Origin: Petrolisthes cinctipes
Lineage: Eukaryota > Arthropoda > Malacostraca > Decapoda > Porcellanidae
Length of the DNA: 64,000 bases
Assembly: GCA_033782935.1 (NCBI GenBank)
Contig: JAWQEG010000739.1
Coordinates: 248,001 to 312,000 of the forward strand
Reading direction: 5' to 3'
This document shows positions 10,619 through 22,433 of the stretch, piece after piece. Below the pieces are notes generated by a model. The model worked only from the letters and a program-made list of their open reading frames with translations. It ran no database searches and was not told the origin of the DNA. A program made the translations under genes and the position numbers. Numbering within the stretch: position 1 is the stretch's first letter; each line of letters begins with the position of its first letter.

Positions 10619-11647
10619 TCAATTCATGTTGAAGAAGGCGGGCCGAACATTGGTGAAGGAGTCAGGAAGTTTTGGAACTATCTTTACTTTTTCCTCTCCG
10701 AACTGCAGCTGCCCACGCTCTTCACCTTTGTCTTCTTTGATTGAGTGCTGGAAAACAGAGACGCTGGTTCCATGGAAAGAATTGGTCGATGTCGTTGCAG
10801 TGGGATTGTGGTCTATGTTGCCCATAGCTGATGTGGTGCACAGCCCTTTTCGCAGAACTAGTGGACAGACCACCCCATCCTCCACGGACTTGCGGACTGT
10901 TGCATTTCGCAGCTGTGCAGATATTTTTAGCACCCTGTCGTATGAAATGCTGATGCCATGCTCGGTAAGCATTTCCACCAACGTTCTCTTTCTGGTCTTT
11001 GAGTAGACGGACATTCCCATGTAAAGAGGGAATTGGGTCTCTCTGTCTTTGGAGTGTCTGTGAGTTGCTGCTCCTGCTTTTTACCCTGCATAGCAGTTGT
11101 ACTGAAGCAGCTGAGCAATTGTTAGATATGTCTTTGATACGCCAAATCTCAGTTGAGATTTCATGTCAGCTCCGTGTTCAAGCATGGCCACAAACTGAAG
11201 AAGAGTGAGTGGAATGACCAGCTCGATGCACCCCTCATGAAAGGTTCCGTCAAATGTGGACTTGTGGTCCAGCATATGTCTTTGCAAGATTTTAGCTGCT
11301 TTTCCAAGGATAATAGCTTAACTATAATAGTCAGATGCTTCTGACAAGAAAAAAAAACACAACTTTCTGGAAAGTCAGAAAAACATCCCTTCCCTGCTTG
11401 TGAGCTACCAACTCAGGTATTTCTGACAGCAATTTTCCTTAAGTCTTGTGGAATTGATAGTAGGTGCATCAACACCCGGTTTTTCCAGGCACTGGGCATA
11501 CAGGCGAACTATGTCTGCAAATACCCTCGCCATAGACATCATTTTGTTGTCCAAGCGCAGGATTGGGATACGAAGACAGTCTTGGGGACGCTTGGTATCG
11601 GCGGACAAAAACTGACATGGATACGTAATAAGTGTTTTGGTCGTCAA
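10619..11647 (-). pseudogene. Conserved unnamed multicopy (mobile-element-like) protein, C-terminal part truncated
   Basis: Three open stretches share one minus-strand frame: 11647-11405, 11287-11081 and 11020-10619. Only one stop (TAA after YNCYAG) separates the last two; the gap 11404-11288 has several stops and may be an intron or decay. Diagnostic features are TRKR.LVEML.EHGISISYDRV, GVVCP..LRKGL, NIDHNP.ATT and SFHGT. I recognise this combination as a family recurring in many copies in marine-invertebrate genomes, always uncharacterised. No catalytic motif is identifiable, so no function is assigned. Multicopy behaviour and the second partial copy at 42890-43715 suggest a transposon or parasitic gene. 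The protein ends next to a MITE boundary, which suggests truncation. Confidence 0.6.
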
Positions 11648-12274
11648 GGATTGGGAAGCTAAAAGAAAGTGAATACAGTATATGTGGTACTTGAAATGTT
11701 AAACAGACATGCTTAATAATCTAAATTTGCAATGCAGTACAATAATTATCTCTCCCTATATAAAGGTAGCAAGGTTATAGAATTAGTCAGACCTAACCAA
11801 ACCAAATCTAGACCAGGTCAAACCAACCCAAAACTATCAAAACTTAGAGAAAGAACATATACCCTTGACGCCATTCGCTAAAGTTCTCATCAATTTTTAA
11901 TCCTATATGTCTCGTAAGTATCAAGGTGAGCATCAATTTTGATAGGTGAGCATAGAGAAAAGCAGTATAAACCTACAATTTTGTTTTATCAAATAAAACT
12001 TTGGTGTGCCTTCAGGAATGAACGCATAATGTACTCTAAACCTGCTCTTAAACTGCAACTAATTTGATGAAAGCCTACTTTGTGCTGAACTGACTTTATT
12101 TAATAGCCTGTTGCACCTAAAATTCATGATGTTCACTGTCTTCATGTCCATGTGATCCGCCATTTGCATTATTTACATTTCCTAACAACAGGCAAGCTGC
12201 CCCAATCACTGCTCTGAACCTGTCTTGCTTGGATACGAAGACGGTGTTGGTTTGAGCGGCTGGACGTTTGGTTC
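11648..12274 (-). repeat. 5' region of the unnamed gene family, shared with 43090-43600
   Basis: Non-coding sequence upstream of 11647 on the minus strand. Read in reverse it matches 43090-43600 word for word at many points: the run on both sides of GTAATTATTGTACTGCA, the CCTTGCTACCTTTATATAG block, GTCAAGGGTATATGTTC and GAGCATAAGGCAC-like blocks. The two copies are in opposite orientation in the window. The shared non-coding sequence shows that the repeat unit extends beyond the protein. Confidence 0.7.
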
Positions 12275-12282
12275 GTCTTCAT

Positions 12283-13421
12283 CAAGATCTAGAATACCAG
12301 GTCTGCTCGTCAACTGTCACCCCACTGTGCATCTACGTCGATTGGCCCCCAAACTGAGGCTGCCCAAGTCTGTCAAATATGGGACGGGATAGTAGTCTCT
12401 ATGATCGGGGTACATACGGGTCAATACTAGCGGCCCCTCACATTTCAGTGACAAAAATGCCTTACTTTCTTGCCAAAATTCATGGTTTAGACTTTGTGTA
12501 GGTGAATCGTTTTTGTTTCTAAAATTTCTTCAAAAGCATAGGTATCGAAAGTTCTCAGTGGAAGTTTTCGAGAAATTGAAAATAGGACTAGAAATAGTGA
12601 TGTGAAAACAGCATATATACGGGAGAATTACTTCCCTCTGCCCGCGTATAGAAATTGGAAGTATTTTAATCTTTACCTAACTCACCTTATCAAATCCTTT
12701 AAACACCCCCACCTCCAACACACACATACATTTTTACATGTGTTGATATTTCTCAGTAGGGACAGTATAGAAAAAATAGACGATCATTTACTTTTCATAA
12801 TCTATTGTAGCTAATATAAACACCAAAATCTAATCAAATATAATTACATTGGCCTTAACTAAGTAAAATAATGTTTAATATTTAAGACTAAAATTAATAC
12901 ATAAATTAATACATTAATACAGAAATTAATACATAAAAACGCCGGTGTCTGAATATGAACTATGTAACATTCAACTCAAATCAAGTAAGTGTGTGTGTGT
13001 TGGAGGCGGAGGTGTGAAGTGATTTGATAAGGATTAAAATATTCTCGTTTTCTATACGCAGCCAGAATGAAGGTTTTCTCCTGTATATATGCTATTTTCA
13101 CAGCACAATTTCTATGCTTGTATGTCATTTCTGGAAAACTTCTACTGAGAACTTTCGATACCTATACATATAAAGAAATTTTAGAAACAAAAACGATTCG
13201 CCTACATTGAGTCTAAGCCCTGAAATTTGGCAAGAAAGTTAGGCATTTTTGCCACTGAAATGAGAGAGGTCGCTAATATTGACCCTAATGTACCCCCACC
13301 ATAGAGACTACTATTCCGTCCCATATTTGGTAGACAGAGAGCGGCCTCAGTTTGGGGGCCAATCGACGTCACCAGCCAGGCCCGATATGCGCGATGAGCA
13401 GACCTGGTATTCTAGATCTTG
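12283..13421. mobile_element. Foldback element, about 450-bp terminal inverted repeats, 8-bp target duplication
   Basis: The left arm starts CAAGATCTAGAATACCAGGT and runs to about 12735. The right arm is its inverse, 12985-13421, with about 80% identity by eye. A 250-bp AT-rich spacer lies between. Flanks GTCTTCAT (12275-12282) and GTCTTCAT (13422-13429) are a perfect 8-bp duplication. The uninterrupted target survives in the second copy of the host repeat near 43030 (reverse strand). 8-bp duplications are made by hAT and P superfamily transposases. No transposase is encoded. Confidence 0.8.
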
Positions 13422-13429
13422 GTCTTCAT

Positions 13430-13515
13430 ATCCCTTTGGCCGACAGAAACAGTACCGCGCACCAAATCTTGGTTTCACCCAAGCAATCTTCGTATCCGAT
13501 GGACGACAAAATGAC
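13430..13515 (-). repeat. Upstream part of the unnamed-gene repeat, beyond the foldback insertion
   Basis: On the minus strand this reads DTKIAWVKPRFGARYCF. 42953-43030 reads DTKIAWVKIRFGGRYCF on the plus strand. It is the continuation of the repeat interrupted at 12275-13429. Whether it is translated is unknown. Confidence 0.6.
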
Positions 13516-13702
13516 ATCTCATATCTGTTGGTCTCCACTAGATATGTGACTAGCTCTAAAAATGCCTGTGGGTATCCTCTTCAGGTGTACGCAAAGAGAA
13601 TGGAAGATAAAGAGGGGACACTCTGCCCGCTCCCGTGTTATTTTAGCGACGGTGGCGCCCCAAGTGAGAAGCGCGTAAAACTCGAGTTGTGGCGTCATTG
13701 GC

Positions 13703-14131
13703 GTGGTAAAAAGCATGGTCGGATCGCAGTTTTGTGCTGCGATATGGAATCTATGCACTTTCAATGCTGTACCTGCAGAAGCACAGTACACTGCAGACTT
13801 TGTTGAAAAGATGGACCAATTATTCAACTGTTTTAATAGTGGATCTCGTACCAGTGCTGCTAAAATGAGACATGCATTTAGTGTAAACTCAAGTCACAAG
13901 GAATTTCTATCTGGCTGCTTGACATGGTTTGCTAATACTAAATTATTAGGTCCTCGTAAACTGCCTTGTTTCCTTGGTTGGCAGATGAACATAAATGGTC
14001 TGATACAGTTATGGGATGAGCTACATTCAGAGTACAAGCTGTCTTACTTGCTAACCAATAGACTCAATCAGGATTGCTTGGAGAATGTATTTTCAGTAAT
14101 ACGAGGGAAAGGTGGCCACAGGGACACACAC
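13703..14131 (+). pseudogene. P-element/THAP9-like transposase, C-terminal relic
   Basis: THAP9/P transposases cut and paste DNA with an RNase H-like core plus a GTP-binding insertion. This fragment carries the C-terminal region: AEAQYTADFVEKMDQLFNCFNS, then the signature LTNRLNQDCLENVFSVIRGKGGHRD, matching the family pattern R.NQD.LEN.FS.IR..GG. It lacks the THAP domain and most of the catalytic core, and it runs straight into a CA/GA microsatellite at about 14132. It is open over about 140 codons; upstream sequence is not recognisable. It lies in the same intron as the 8-bp-duplication foldback element, but no link between them is shown. Confidence 0.75.
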
Positions 14132-14149
14132 ACACGCGCACACAGATAG

Positions 14150-14220
<71 letters not shown>

Positions 14221-14237
14221 GAGAGAGAATAACACAT

Positions 14238-14277
<40 letters not shown>

Positions 14278-14465
14278 CCAAATAGGAAGGGAGGGAAGAA
14301 ATTGCCAATCGGAGATAAAATGTGAGAGGAGGGAGAGGGGAGGCGGGAGAGACACAGGGAGAAAAATGTGACAAGAGAGAGAGAATAATAATAATGAAAA
14401 CATATTATTATTATTATTATTATTATTTGATACACACATATACATACATACATACATACAAACAG
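14132..14465. repeat. Compound microsatellite (CA)n, (GA)n, (TTA)n, (CATA)n
   Basis: CA-rich at 14132-14162, GA runs at 14163-14275 and a purine-rich bridge follows. (TTA)n is at 14405-14428 and (CATA)n at 14442-14461. Long open frames here on the minus strand (poly-Ser/Leu) are products of the repeat. Confidence 0.95.
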
Positions 14466-14529
14466 AAAGAGAGGAAATTAGAATCCCTATGTAGGCTACT
14501 TTATGTAGGCTACTTTAAAAAAAAACATC

Positions 14530-14584
14530 TGGAAATTACTAAGGAAGCGCTACAGGTAAATTACTAAGGAAGCGCTACAGGTAA
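14530..14584. repeat. Tandem duplication of 27 bp
   Basis: AAATTACTAAGGAAGCGCTA followed by CAGGT occurs twice back to back. It lies 50 bp before the Harbinger element. Confidence 0.85.
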
Positions 14585-15017
14585 GTACATCGATATATAT
14601 ATATGTTGTTATGTAGTATTCCAGGTTAACTTTCCAGGGGCCGGATCCAAGAAACTTAACAACGTTGGTAACTCGAGTTAGCGACGTCGGCCACTACCGA
14701 CGCGATCCAAGAAGCAAAATGATGACGTCACGGGCGCGTTAGCGACGTCGTTAATAACAACACCTAGGGAGGTGTAGTAAAAGCTGGTAGAAGTTAACGA
14801 CGTGCACCATATGGGCTCAGATATCATCATATTTAGTGAATATTTCTCATTGATTACAGTGGAAATTGATATCAACATATATTTAAAGACGGCAAGATGT
14901 AAACAAAGTGCCGTTAAACACGCAAAAAGCATGCTAGACAACATTTCAAGTACTGCTTGTACTGTACATCGGTGACTGGTCTCACACTGCCAGTCAGCGG
15001 ACTGAGGCTACTTCACC

Positions 15018-18000
15018 ATGGACTACGTGTTGGCTGACATGGCAGCAAGGGCTCTAAGGAGAGAGAGGTGCTTTCGAGACCGTCTGGACCCTCTAGCTCT
15101 CAATGACAACGAGCTGATAAGGCACTACCACTTAACTCGGCATGAGCTGACGCAGCTCATTGATCGATGAGTTCTCACCCCTGCTGAGGAGAAGAACAAG
15201 GCGAGGAAATCCCATACTGCCACATACCCAGCTATTGATTGCCTTGAGAGTGTATGCCAGTGGCTCCTTTCACCAGGTTAATTGGAGACACAAGAGGTGA
15301 GTAAAATATAATGCGTATTATTTTCTTTTCTTTTTAGTTTTAAAAGTTAGGCTAGTGGTTACTCCTCCCTAATTTACTGTAGCCTATCTATAGATATCTT
15401 CTCAATGTATTATCCTCAGATTTCCTTAACATAATTTATGTATATATCAAATCAAGTAAAAAATATTAATATATATATATACTGTACTGTATATGAAATA
15501 TATAAATTAATTAAGTATAACCAATAAAATATTTTGTTTTATTCTAAATACTGTATTTCAATTTGTCCATTATACTAAGATTTATTTAGACTTGATGCTC
15601 AAAGATGCATTGTTTGTGCCATACCTTTTCAAGGATAAAGAATATCAGCAATTTACATAAGCAAGTACCATATAAGATAAGCATATCATATCATAATAAA
15701 GGTCTTGAAACACATGAGAAAAATTGGTTGAATACAAAATGGCTCTATTGTACTTTGTAACCTGTTTTCATTATTGCTTATCGTGTCATTAATAACTGTA
15801 AGCATGATGCAGTATGTTTTCTGATACAGTTTGTACTAATAGTGGCCAAAGTAACAGGAGCTGCATATTTACAGTGATGTATTATACTGTACTTTTTGCA
15901 TAAATAAAATCTTTTGTGAACAATATTTGGACTGCATAAACAACCCACTATAATATTTAAATTTCTTCACTACTCTATTACAATTAAATATTGTACATGG
16001 TTTTCTAGGCAGCATAGGGTTGCAGTCAAGTAATTTTAACACAAATTGTATTATTACAGTTTAAAAACCTAGCCAAACAATACTATAATATTTTTTCTCA
16101 TGCAACAAATATACATATTGAATAAATAACGATTATTTCAGGTCCAACACAAGCAAGCATCAGCAGAATATTCACCAGAATAACAAACATCATGAGTACC
16201 AAGGCTGCTGAGGAAATTAATATGCCATCAACACCACAACAGTTGTAAACATCAGCCCAAGCCTTCAGCAGGGTCACCAACTTCCCACCAGTAATTGAAG
16301 CTATAGATGGTAAACTTCATAGTTTTATTGATGAAATCCATAATGCTAGTTGTTTTCCTTGTTGTTAGAACCCAATCATATAGAGACATGCTTCATAATA
16401 AATGATCAGTCTCCCCCCACCAACATTGTTGTGATTCTTGGCTCTACAACATACAAGGTGTAAGGGAGGTAACAGTTTTTTACCCTCAATATTAACTTCA
16501 ACCTTAACTTGTGTACTTTCCTCTTGAGGAATTATATTGGTTTGGCTTATATAATACTATACCTGTATACAGTCCTGTATATACTATGTCATTCCTTTGT
16601 TTAGAGTATGAGGCAGACAGATAAAATTGATCCTATTGTTACACAATATATTAATGTTTATGCTATGTATGCAGGTACACACGTTGCCATCAAGGCTCCA
16701 AGTATTGATGAGGCCATGTACTGTACGTCAATAGAAAAAGATTAAATTCACTAAACTTTCAAGTTATTTGTGATGGAAATGGCTTGATCATCAATTATTC
16801 TGCCAGATTTCCAAGTACTGTACTGTATTTCATGTACCTAGATTTAAATAATGTGTGTAAATAAGAAATTTTGTGTAAGATACTGTTTAGTATATGGTCT
16901 ATATTATTGCATACCCTTGTATATAAAAAAATTCCCAAAACCTGCATGGTTATATCTCTTTAAAAATCAAGTTTGATATAAAAAGTCTTCCCATTGACAC
17001 TAGGGTTGCCAAGTGTATTAAAACATTATATATATGTGAGGGCTTCTTGGCATAACATTTGAAGTAGAACCACATGCTTTAATACATGTGTCACTTTGCA
17101 GGATCCACTTATGATGCCTACATTTGAAGGAACAGCAACTTGAGGCAACACTTTAGTAGAGGCACTTTGGGGACTACTTACTCCTAGGTTGGTATCATGA
17201 GATGTTTTAACAAGTGTACAGTTCTAAGGCTGTATGATATACATATTACTCCCATGTGAGTTTATGTTTGGTTATATATGTATGTACAGTATGTATAAAT
17301 AGTTCATCTTTCTGGTAACAATGTGTTGCAGGTGACAGTGGGTACCCATTGGAGCCTTTTCTCATGACCCCAGTCACCAATCCCACAAATGAGGCAGAAG
17401 AACTCTACTACAGGGCCCTTGTAAGAACAAGGGTCATTGTGGAGCTGACCTTAGGAGTTGTGAAAAATTGCTTCAGGTTAGGAAGTGACTTTTTAATATC
17501 CCTTCGGTTTCAACAAATCACAAGCAAACTCTATATATAGTTATAATTTGCTCCCTCTCCAAACCTCAATTCTAATTTCATAAGAATTTCCAATCAATGG
17601 CAAGGTTTCTAAATCTTTTGACTTTATAATGAAATGAAAATTTCACCTTTATTAATGTATTTCATATGATTACTTTTTGTACACATTGGTCCATAAAATC
17701 CACTGTTACATTTTCCTTTGATATCCCTCTAATAAATGGTATCTAACAGATGTATTCATCGGTTTAGTGGAGAATTACAGTACACTCCTTTGAGATCTGC
17801 AAAGATTGTAAGTGCTTGTCTCCTGCTGCACAACCGGTGTGTCAGTAGGAGTATTCCTGACCCTAACAATGTAAGTATACACTGTGGCTTAGTATTTATT
17901 GTAGCATTAACTTACCTTACTGTGCTACTATATAAGTACAATGAGACACCAGTAATTACTTCAATTACAGTAATTATTATAATACTGTACAATGCAATCT

Positions 18001-18215
18001 CTGCAATTGCACTGCTTCAACCCTGAAGTTTGTCTTAATATATCAATGTTTTTCAGTGATTTCTAAAACCCCTTAATACCTTCATTTTCCAGCATCTACC
18101 AGAAGAGGACATGCCTATTGAGGCCCATGTAGTTGGAGCTGGTGATCGTGGTGGCACGGGTAGACAGACACGTGACGAGATCATACCGGAGTTTTATGGT
18201 CGAAAGGGGGTTTAA
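15018..18215 (+). pseudogene. HARBI1-like transposase in exon-like blocks, inactivated
   Basis: Harbinger transposases are DDE nucleases that work with a Myb-like partner. The start at 15018 reads MDYVLADMAARALRRERCF then FRDRLDPLALNDNELIRHY and LTRHELTQLIDR; a TGA stop follows at 15168. Further blocks are: 16145-16320 (ISRIFTRITNIM then FPPVIEAIDG), 16675-16740 (THVAIKAPSIDEAMY), 17100-17190 (a GSTYDAYI..NSNLRQHF form, decayed), 17333-17477 (GDSGYPLEPFLMTPV then VELTLGVVKNCFR) and 18093-18215 (HLPEEDMPIEAHVV to stop). Catalytic Asp residues in AIDG and GDSGYP are kept. Blocks are separated by AT-rich introns with GT/AG-like borders. The internal stops make it a pseudogene. Confidence 0.8.
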
Positions 18216-18669
18216 AAAAATAAAATTATGTCTTGGTTACTAGTGTATTTATTTACCAACTTATTATGTCTGTGTCTGTTGGTGTTTTGCTATATGTTTT
18301 TTTAATGTGGCATGTGACAGAATGTTTGGTAACATTGGTACAGTATTGGCATGCAGAATCACCAAACTATATATATATACTGTATATCTATTTCCTAAGT
18401 TGGTGTTATCAGTTATATTTACATTACGATTACATGGTTTTTCCAATAGGATATTAGAATGTTTATTGTGTTGCTGGAATGTGTGACTGTATGCAGTTCA
18501 GTGTTATTTACAGTATGCTCCTAACTTAGCTAGGAGCATGCTATTACTGTCTTCCCTACCATGACAACACTGTATGCTCCTAGCCAAATTAGTAGCATAC
18601 TGTATGCAACACATCCTGATCCAAAGTTATTTTCCTTATTTCACAATAAACACTCTTACAATAGAAGCC

Positions 18670-18832
18670 AGCACTATAATGGCTTCAGCTGCTTGTCTCT
18701 GTGCTGCTGCACTTTCTCTAATAGCAGCTGTGGCTTCCTGCTGACTCCATCATCACTTCTAGGATGTCCCTAATGTCCTTTTGTGCATGGAGGAAGTGTG
18801 GCAACAATACGTATTCTGCTGTGTGTTCAGAA
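18670..18832 (-). pseudogene. Possible Harbinger Myb/SANT partner, C-terminal fragment
   Basis: On the minus strand a short stretch reads AAIRESAAAQRQAAEAIIVL after an acidic, Met-rich segment, split over two frames. Harbinger elements usually carry a second gene on the opposite strand, for a Myb/trihelix protein with a similar coiled C-terminus. The location fits; the sequence is too short to be sure. Confidence 0.3.
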
Positions 18833-19516
18833 TAAACAATCTTATTAAATGATCTTGAGAGAATGGATCATGGATTCACCACTATAAGCACTGACAGGAG
18901 GTGGGAACAGGATTAGAATATTGGGTATTAGTTAGATGGCAGAGCACAGTGCTACGAAAATAGAACACAGTACACTACTGTAAACACAGTACTGTGTTAT
19001 ACATCATTGTTTTAAACAAAATACAAGTATGTTAATAATTAATGAAATGCTAAAACTAAGTACTGTATACTGAATGATTAATGTAATTACCATACAAAGA
19101 GTGCATAAAATCAATAAGCATTTCATAACCTTTTCATTATTTACATTTCGTATGACTCTAAAAACTATTTTCAGATACTAAATAAAAACTGTGGACGTAC
19201 CTGCTGTGTTTGAAATGAAAAAGTCGAGTACACTCAGTAGAGCGATACGAAGACACTTGTTTTGACAGCTGCCAGCTGATCGCGGTTTTTAAACAAACGC
19301 GCCATGTCACACGCTTCGTGATTGGCTACGAGGTGTCCATGACGTCATTGATGACTCTAGCCAATCAGAGGCGTGTACCAGTTACCGCGCTCCTAACAAC
19401 AGGCGGGCAGAGGCTTCTTGGATCAGGGCGAAGTTAACGACGCCTGCATGTAGTTAGTTATTAACGACATCGGTATTAGCGACGCGTCGCTAAACAATCT
19501 CTTTGGATTCCACCCC

Positions 19517-19889
19517 AGGTTAGCTATAAAGCTTTATATACAATGTAAAACCTGAAGAAAGAACCAGAGACTTTAATTATAAAATTTAAATTAACTAAAA
19601 CCAACTTGCCATTAAGGTAACTACATGCAAAGCAATGTAAAGCCCGTTGCACTTGGCTAGGCTCTCTATCTAACTAAACATCAATGTTAAACTAAATGTA
19701 ATCGACAGTAGCTAACTGATGTGGGTCTTATTAGACAGCATTTGGGACACTAAACTAATTATTTAGCTGCACTAAACTAATTATTCAGCTGATACTGAAC
19801 CTCATGCTGAGATTCACTGCAGTGGTGCCACAAGTGTGCTCTGGTTGTGAGTTGACATCCGCTTGGCTAGTACAAAGAAGCCAGTGAAT
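19517..19889. other. Unassigned intron sequence
   Basis: AT-rich with no coding or terminal-repeat signal recognised, apart from a CACTAAACTAATTATT duplication at 19747-19790. Confidence 0.4.
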
Positions 19890-20185
19890 AAGTCCATGGT
19901 TCTAAATTCGGATTTGACATTGTCAAAAATGTATGATTTGACATTGTCAAAAATGTATGATTTGACACTAAGATCATTCAAATAGGACAAATCTTTGCGA
20001 TGTTATTGCAAAATGCAATATTTCTGTATATTCAATGGCGGCCATTTTTCAAATTTCTTGAAATTTTAGGTGGCTAACGGGTTTTATCAAAAGAACAATT
20101 ACTGAGGAGTATGTGTGCCAATTTTAGTGATTGTTTCTGAAAATGAATATTCTCATGAAATTTGCTGTTATCCGCTCCAATCTTG
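19890..20185 (-). repeat. Dispersed repeat, inverted partner of 9735-10000
   Basis: The reverse complement shares its word order with 9735-10000. It also contains a local tandem copy of ATGATTTGACATTGTCAAAA (19931-19973). A shared GGCGGCCATTTT/GGCCGCC core is present in both. Confidence 0.65.
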
Positions 20186-20554
20186 AAATAAGAGTCAATA
20201 ATACGATTTCAAAGCATGCGGGGTTCTAGTCCCTAATATGAATGAACCCCAACGAACAAAATCTTAAATTGGAGATTAACCTTATTTTGATAAATACGGG
20301 CCTTGGCTATATATTATCGCTCTTGATTCTACTGGGTATATTTGATTTTGCCTGAAATATAATAATTCTGGAGATTTTAAATAATTCGGTTTGCTCTAAG
20401 TTACTTAATTTCTGCGTATAGAATATCAAACAAAAAATTAGTTGCATTATTTTATGTATTTCTAAATAATATTATATTCAGTAACAGTTACCCTGACGAA
20501 CAACGACATTTACTTAAGGGGTGATTCTTTTGTTGGTGATATTAAAAGTTTCTG

Positions 20555-20642
20555 ATTCCTCCAAACTGTGCCACGAAACTGATTCCATATCGGTACTGTT
20601 GAGGGAGTCTGATTTCTGGTATAGTTAGAAGGAATCGATAGC
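20555..20642. mobile_element. Small hairpin MITE, family 2, copy 1
   Basis: It begins TGATTCCTCCAAACTGTGCC and ends TGGTATAGTTAGAAGGAATC, which is its approximate inverse. Related hairpins are at 41543-41634 and 56774-56860. Confidence 0.6.
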
Positions 20643-22433
20643 CTTACAATTTACCAACAAGAGAATCTCTCCTAATTTTGGGTGGCTATACCATCAACAC
20701 CGTATGGAGAGGAGCTTTAATTGACGACGTGTCACTGCTGCTGCTGCTTCACGTCATAGAAGCAGTAGCGAAACGTTGTTAATAATTACTTCTCCTCATC
20801 CTATGTTTTTCCTAAACCCTTCTGTCAAGCTAATGCCTATTTCAACTCAACAGTATATTTATTCATGGTCAATATCATAACGCTCTTGGTGAATAAGAAG
20901 TATATGGTCATATACATTATGTACAGTCGTGGACATAAGTTTCAATACATATTATATGGATAACTCTAATAATTACTGTTAACTAATGTGTTCATGTTCT
21001 GATATAATGCTATTGTGTTGAATAGTGAGTGGTTGCTTGTAGTAAGTTAGAAGATGGTACTTATCCTATTTATTGGAACGTTTCTCAGCTAACGAACATA
21101 AGGAAGCTGTCAAATGTTTACATGAGTTACCCCAATGTGGATTATTATGATTTTCCACAACTGCATGTTTGTGTCCTGACTGCGCTTTCCACAATATACG
21201 TTGATAGACATATTTATCCTGTGGGAAGATTATTACATTAAGTCTTTATTAAAATGGGAACGAACACCAATCCCAATGGTTATCTTCGGCATCAGGGCTA
21301 GGATGGCGCTGGTAGAGGGAAAGTAGGTGGAGGTTAGATCAAAATTTGGCACTTGTGGATATTTTAGCTCTGGAGAACATTGGATGCTTAAGAATATTAC
21401 ACAAAAAGCAGTTGCCTCCAATAGTAACGAGCACAGTTTCTGGTGGGTTTCGAAAAATGTGGCACCATGGTGTTTGTTCAAATAGAGGTCTTATGGGTAG
21501 ATACAATACCAGAAGTGAGATCTGTCAATTAATTTATTATTACAACTACTAGTAAAAACAAACACAATGGGGCCACATTTCGCAGAATGCTGTGCTCATT
21601 ATCAGTGGATGCACCTTTACTTGGAGCCCTCCCTTGATCATAAAATAATTACTCCTGAAGTGATCGTCCTACTATCTGGGGGTGTTTCTCATTTACAGTA
21701 CATGAGGCTATCTTTACAGACAGCGTCATATCTGAAAAGATTGAAATAGACGGTGATAGACCAAACGCTTGCTGTGTTTGCCATAAGAATATGATGATGA
21801 ATACATGATCATAACCCTTGCTGTGATGCTACTGAAATTAATGACATACATTGTTCTGAAAAATTTTATATTAAAATTTTTACTTAAATAGCAAGAACAC
21901 TACTTTACCTACAGTAATATCATCTTGAATTTTATATTCACAATCCTCTTACGTTCCAATATAATTTTTACGACAAATGGGTACTTTCCTATCCATAGCC
22001 CGGAGAACATTTTCTTCAATATGTCATTTTGCATCAGTATGACACATGTAATAACAAACTCAGTGTACTGAACACTTAAAGCTTCGGGATCTGTAAGGTG
22101 CATAACTGTGTTTGTTGTATAATGCAAAATATACCATTCATTATCACCATATATAAAATCACAATAACTCGTTATTTCCTTTTCCTATAGGACACATAAT
22201 TTCACAACTATGCATAATTCACTACCCTCTTGCAGTTCCATTTCACTAACTGTCAGCAGTGCAGTGTTATCCAAAAATAAGCTTGCCACTAAGTTTAATT
22301 GGAGATGACACTGTTTCTTTATTTTCTTCATGCATCCGTCCACTGAACATGGCGTTAATTGTGATAATTTGTGTTTGAATATATCCGAGTACTGAGTGGT
22401 GAACCTACAAGTGGAAATTATTTTTGTGATCAG
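20643..22433. other. Unassigned intron sequence
   Basis: No gene recognised. A single Tc1-like terminus, TACAGTCGTGGACATAAGTT, occurs at 20921-20940 without a visible partner. Open frames at 21029, 21346 and 21567 carry no known motif. Confidence 0.4.

Larger units (their letters stand above)
14637..19516 (+). mobile_element. PIF/Harbinger DNA transposon, decayed, about 4.9 kb
   Basis: The left end is GGGGCCGGATCCAAGAAACT; the reverse complement of the right end is GGGGTGGAATCCAAAGAG. Subterminal copies of TTAGCGACGTCG/TTAACGACG lie near both ends (14679-14757, 19434-19495). AGGTTAACT (14623-14631) and AGGTTAGCT (19517-19525) flank it; TTA within them would suit the 3-bp TWA duplication of the superfamily. 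The interior encodes a HARBI1-like transposase on the + strand and perhaps a second small gene on the minus strand. Confidence 0.8.

Noticed and set aside
13279..13806. 175-codon open frame on the + strand as a gene
   Set aside because: It crosses the foldback element boundary and the flanking repeat; its apparent protein is not shared by the second repeat copy on that strand.
14064..14453. Long minus-strand open frame rich in Ser/Leu
   Set aside because: Produced entirely by the (GA)n/(CA)n microsatellite; no codon bias or domain.
20921..20945. Tc1 terminus TACAGTCGTGGACATAAG as part of an element
   Set aside because: No inverted partner was found within several kb, so no element could be delimited.
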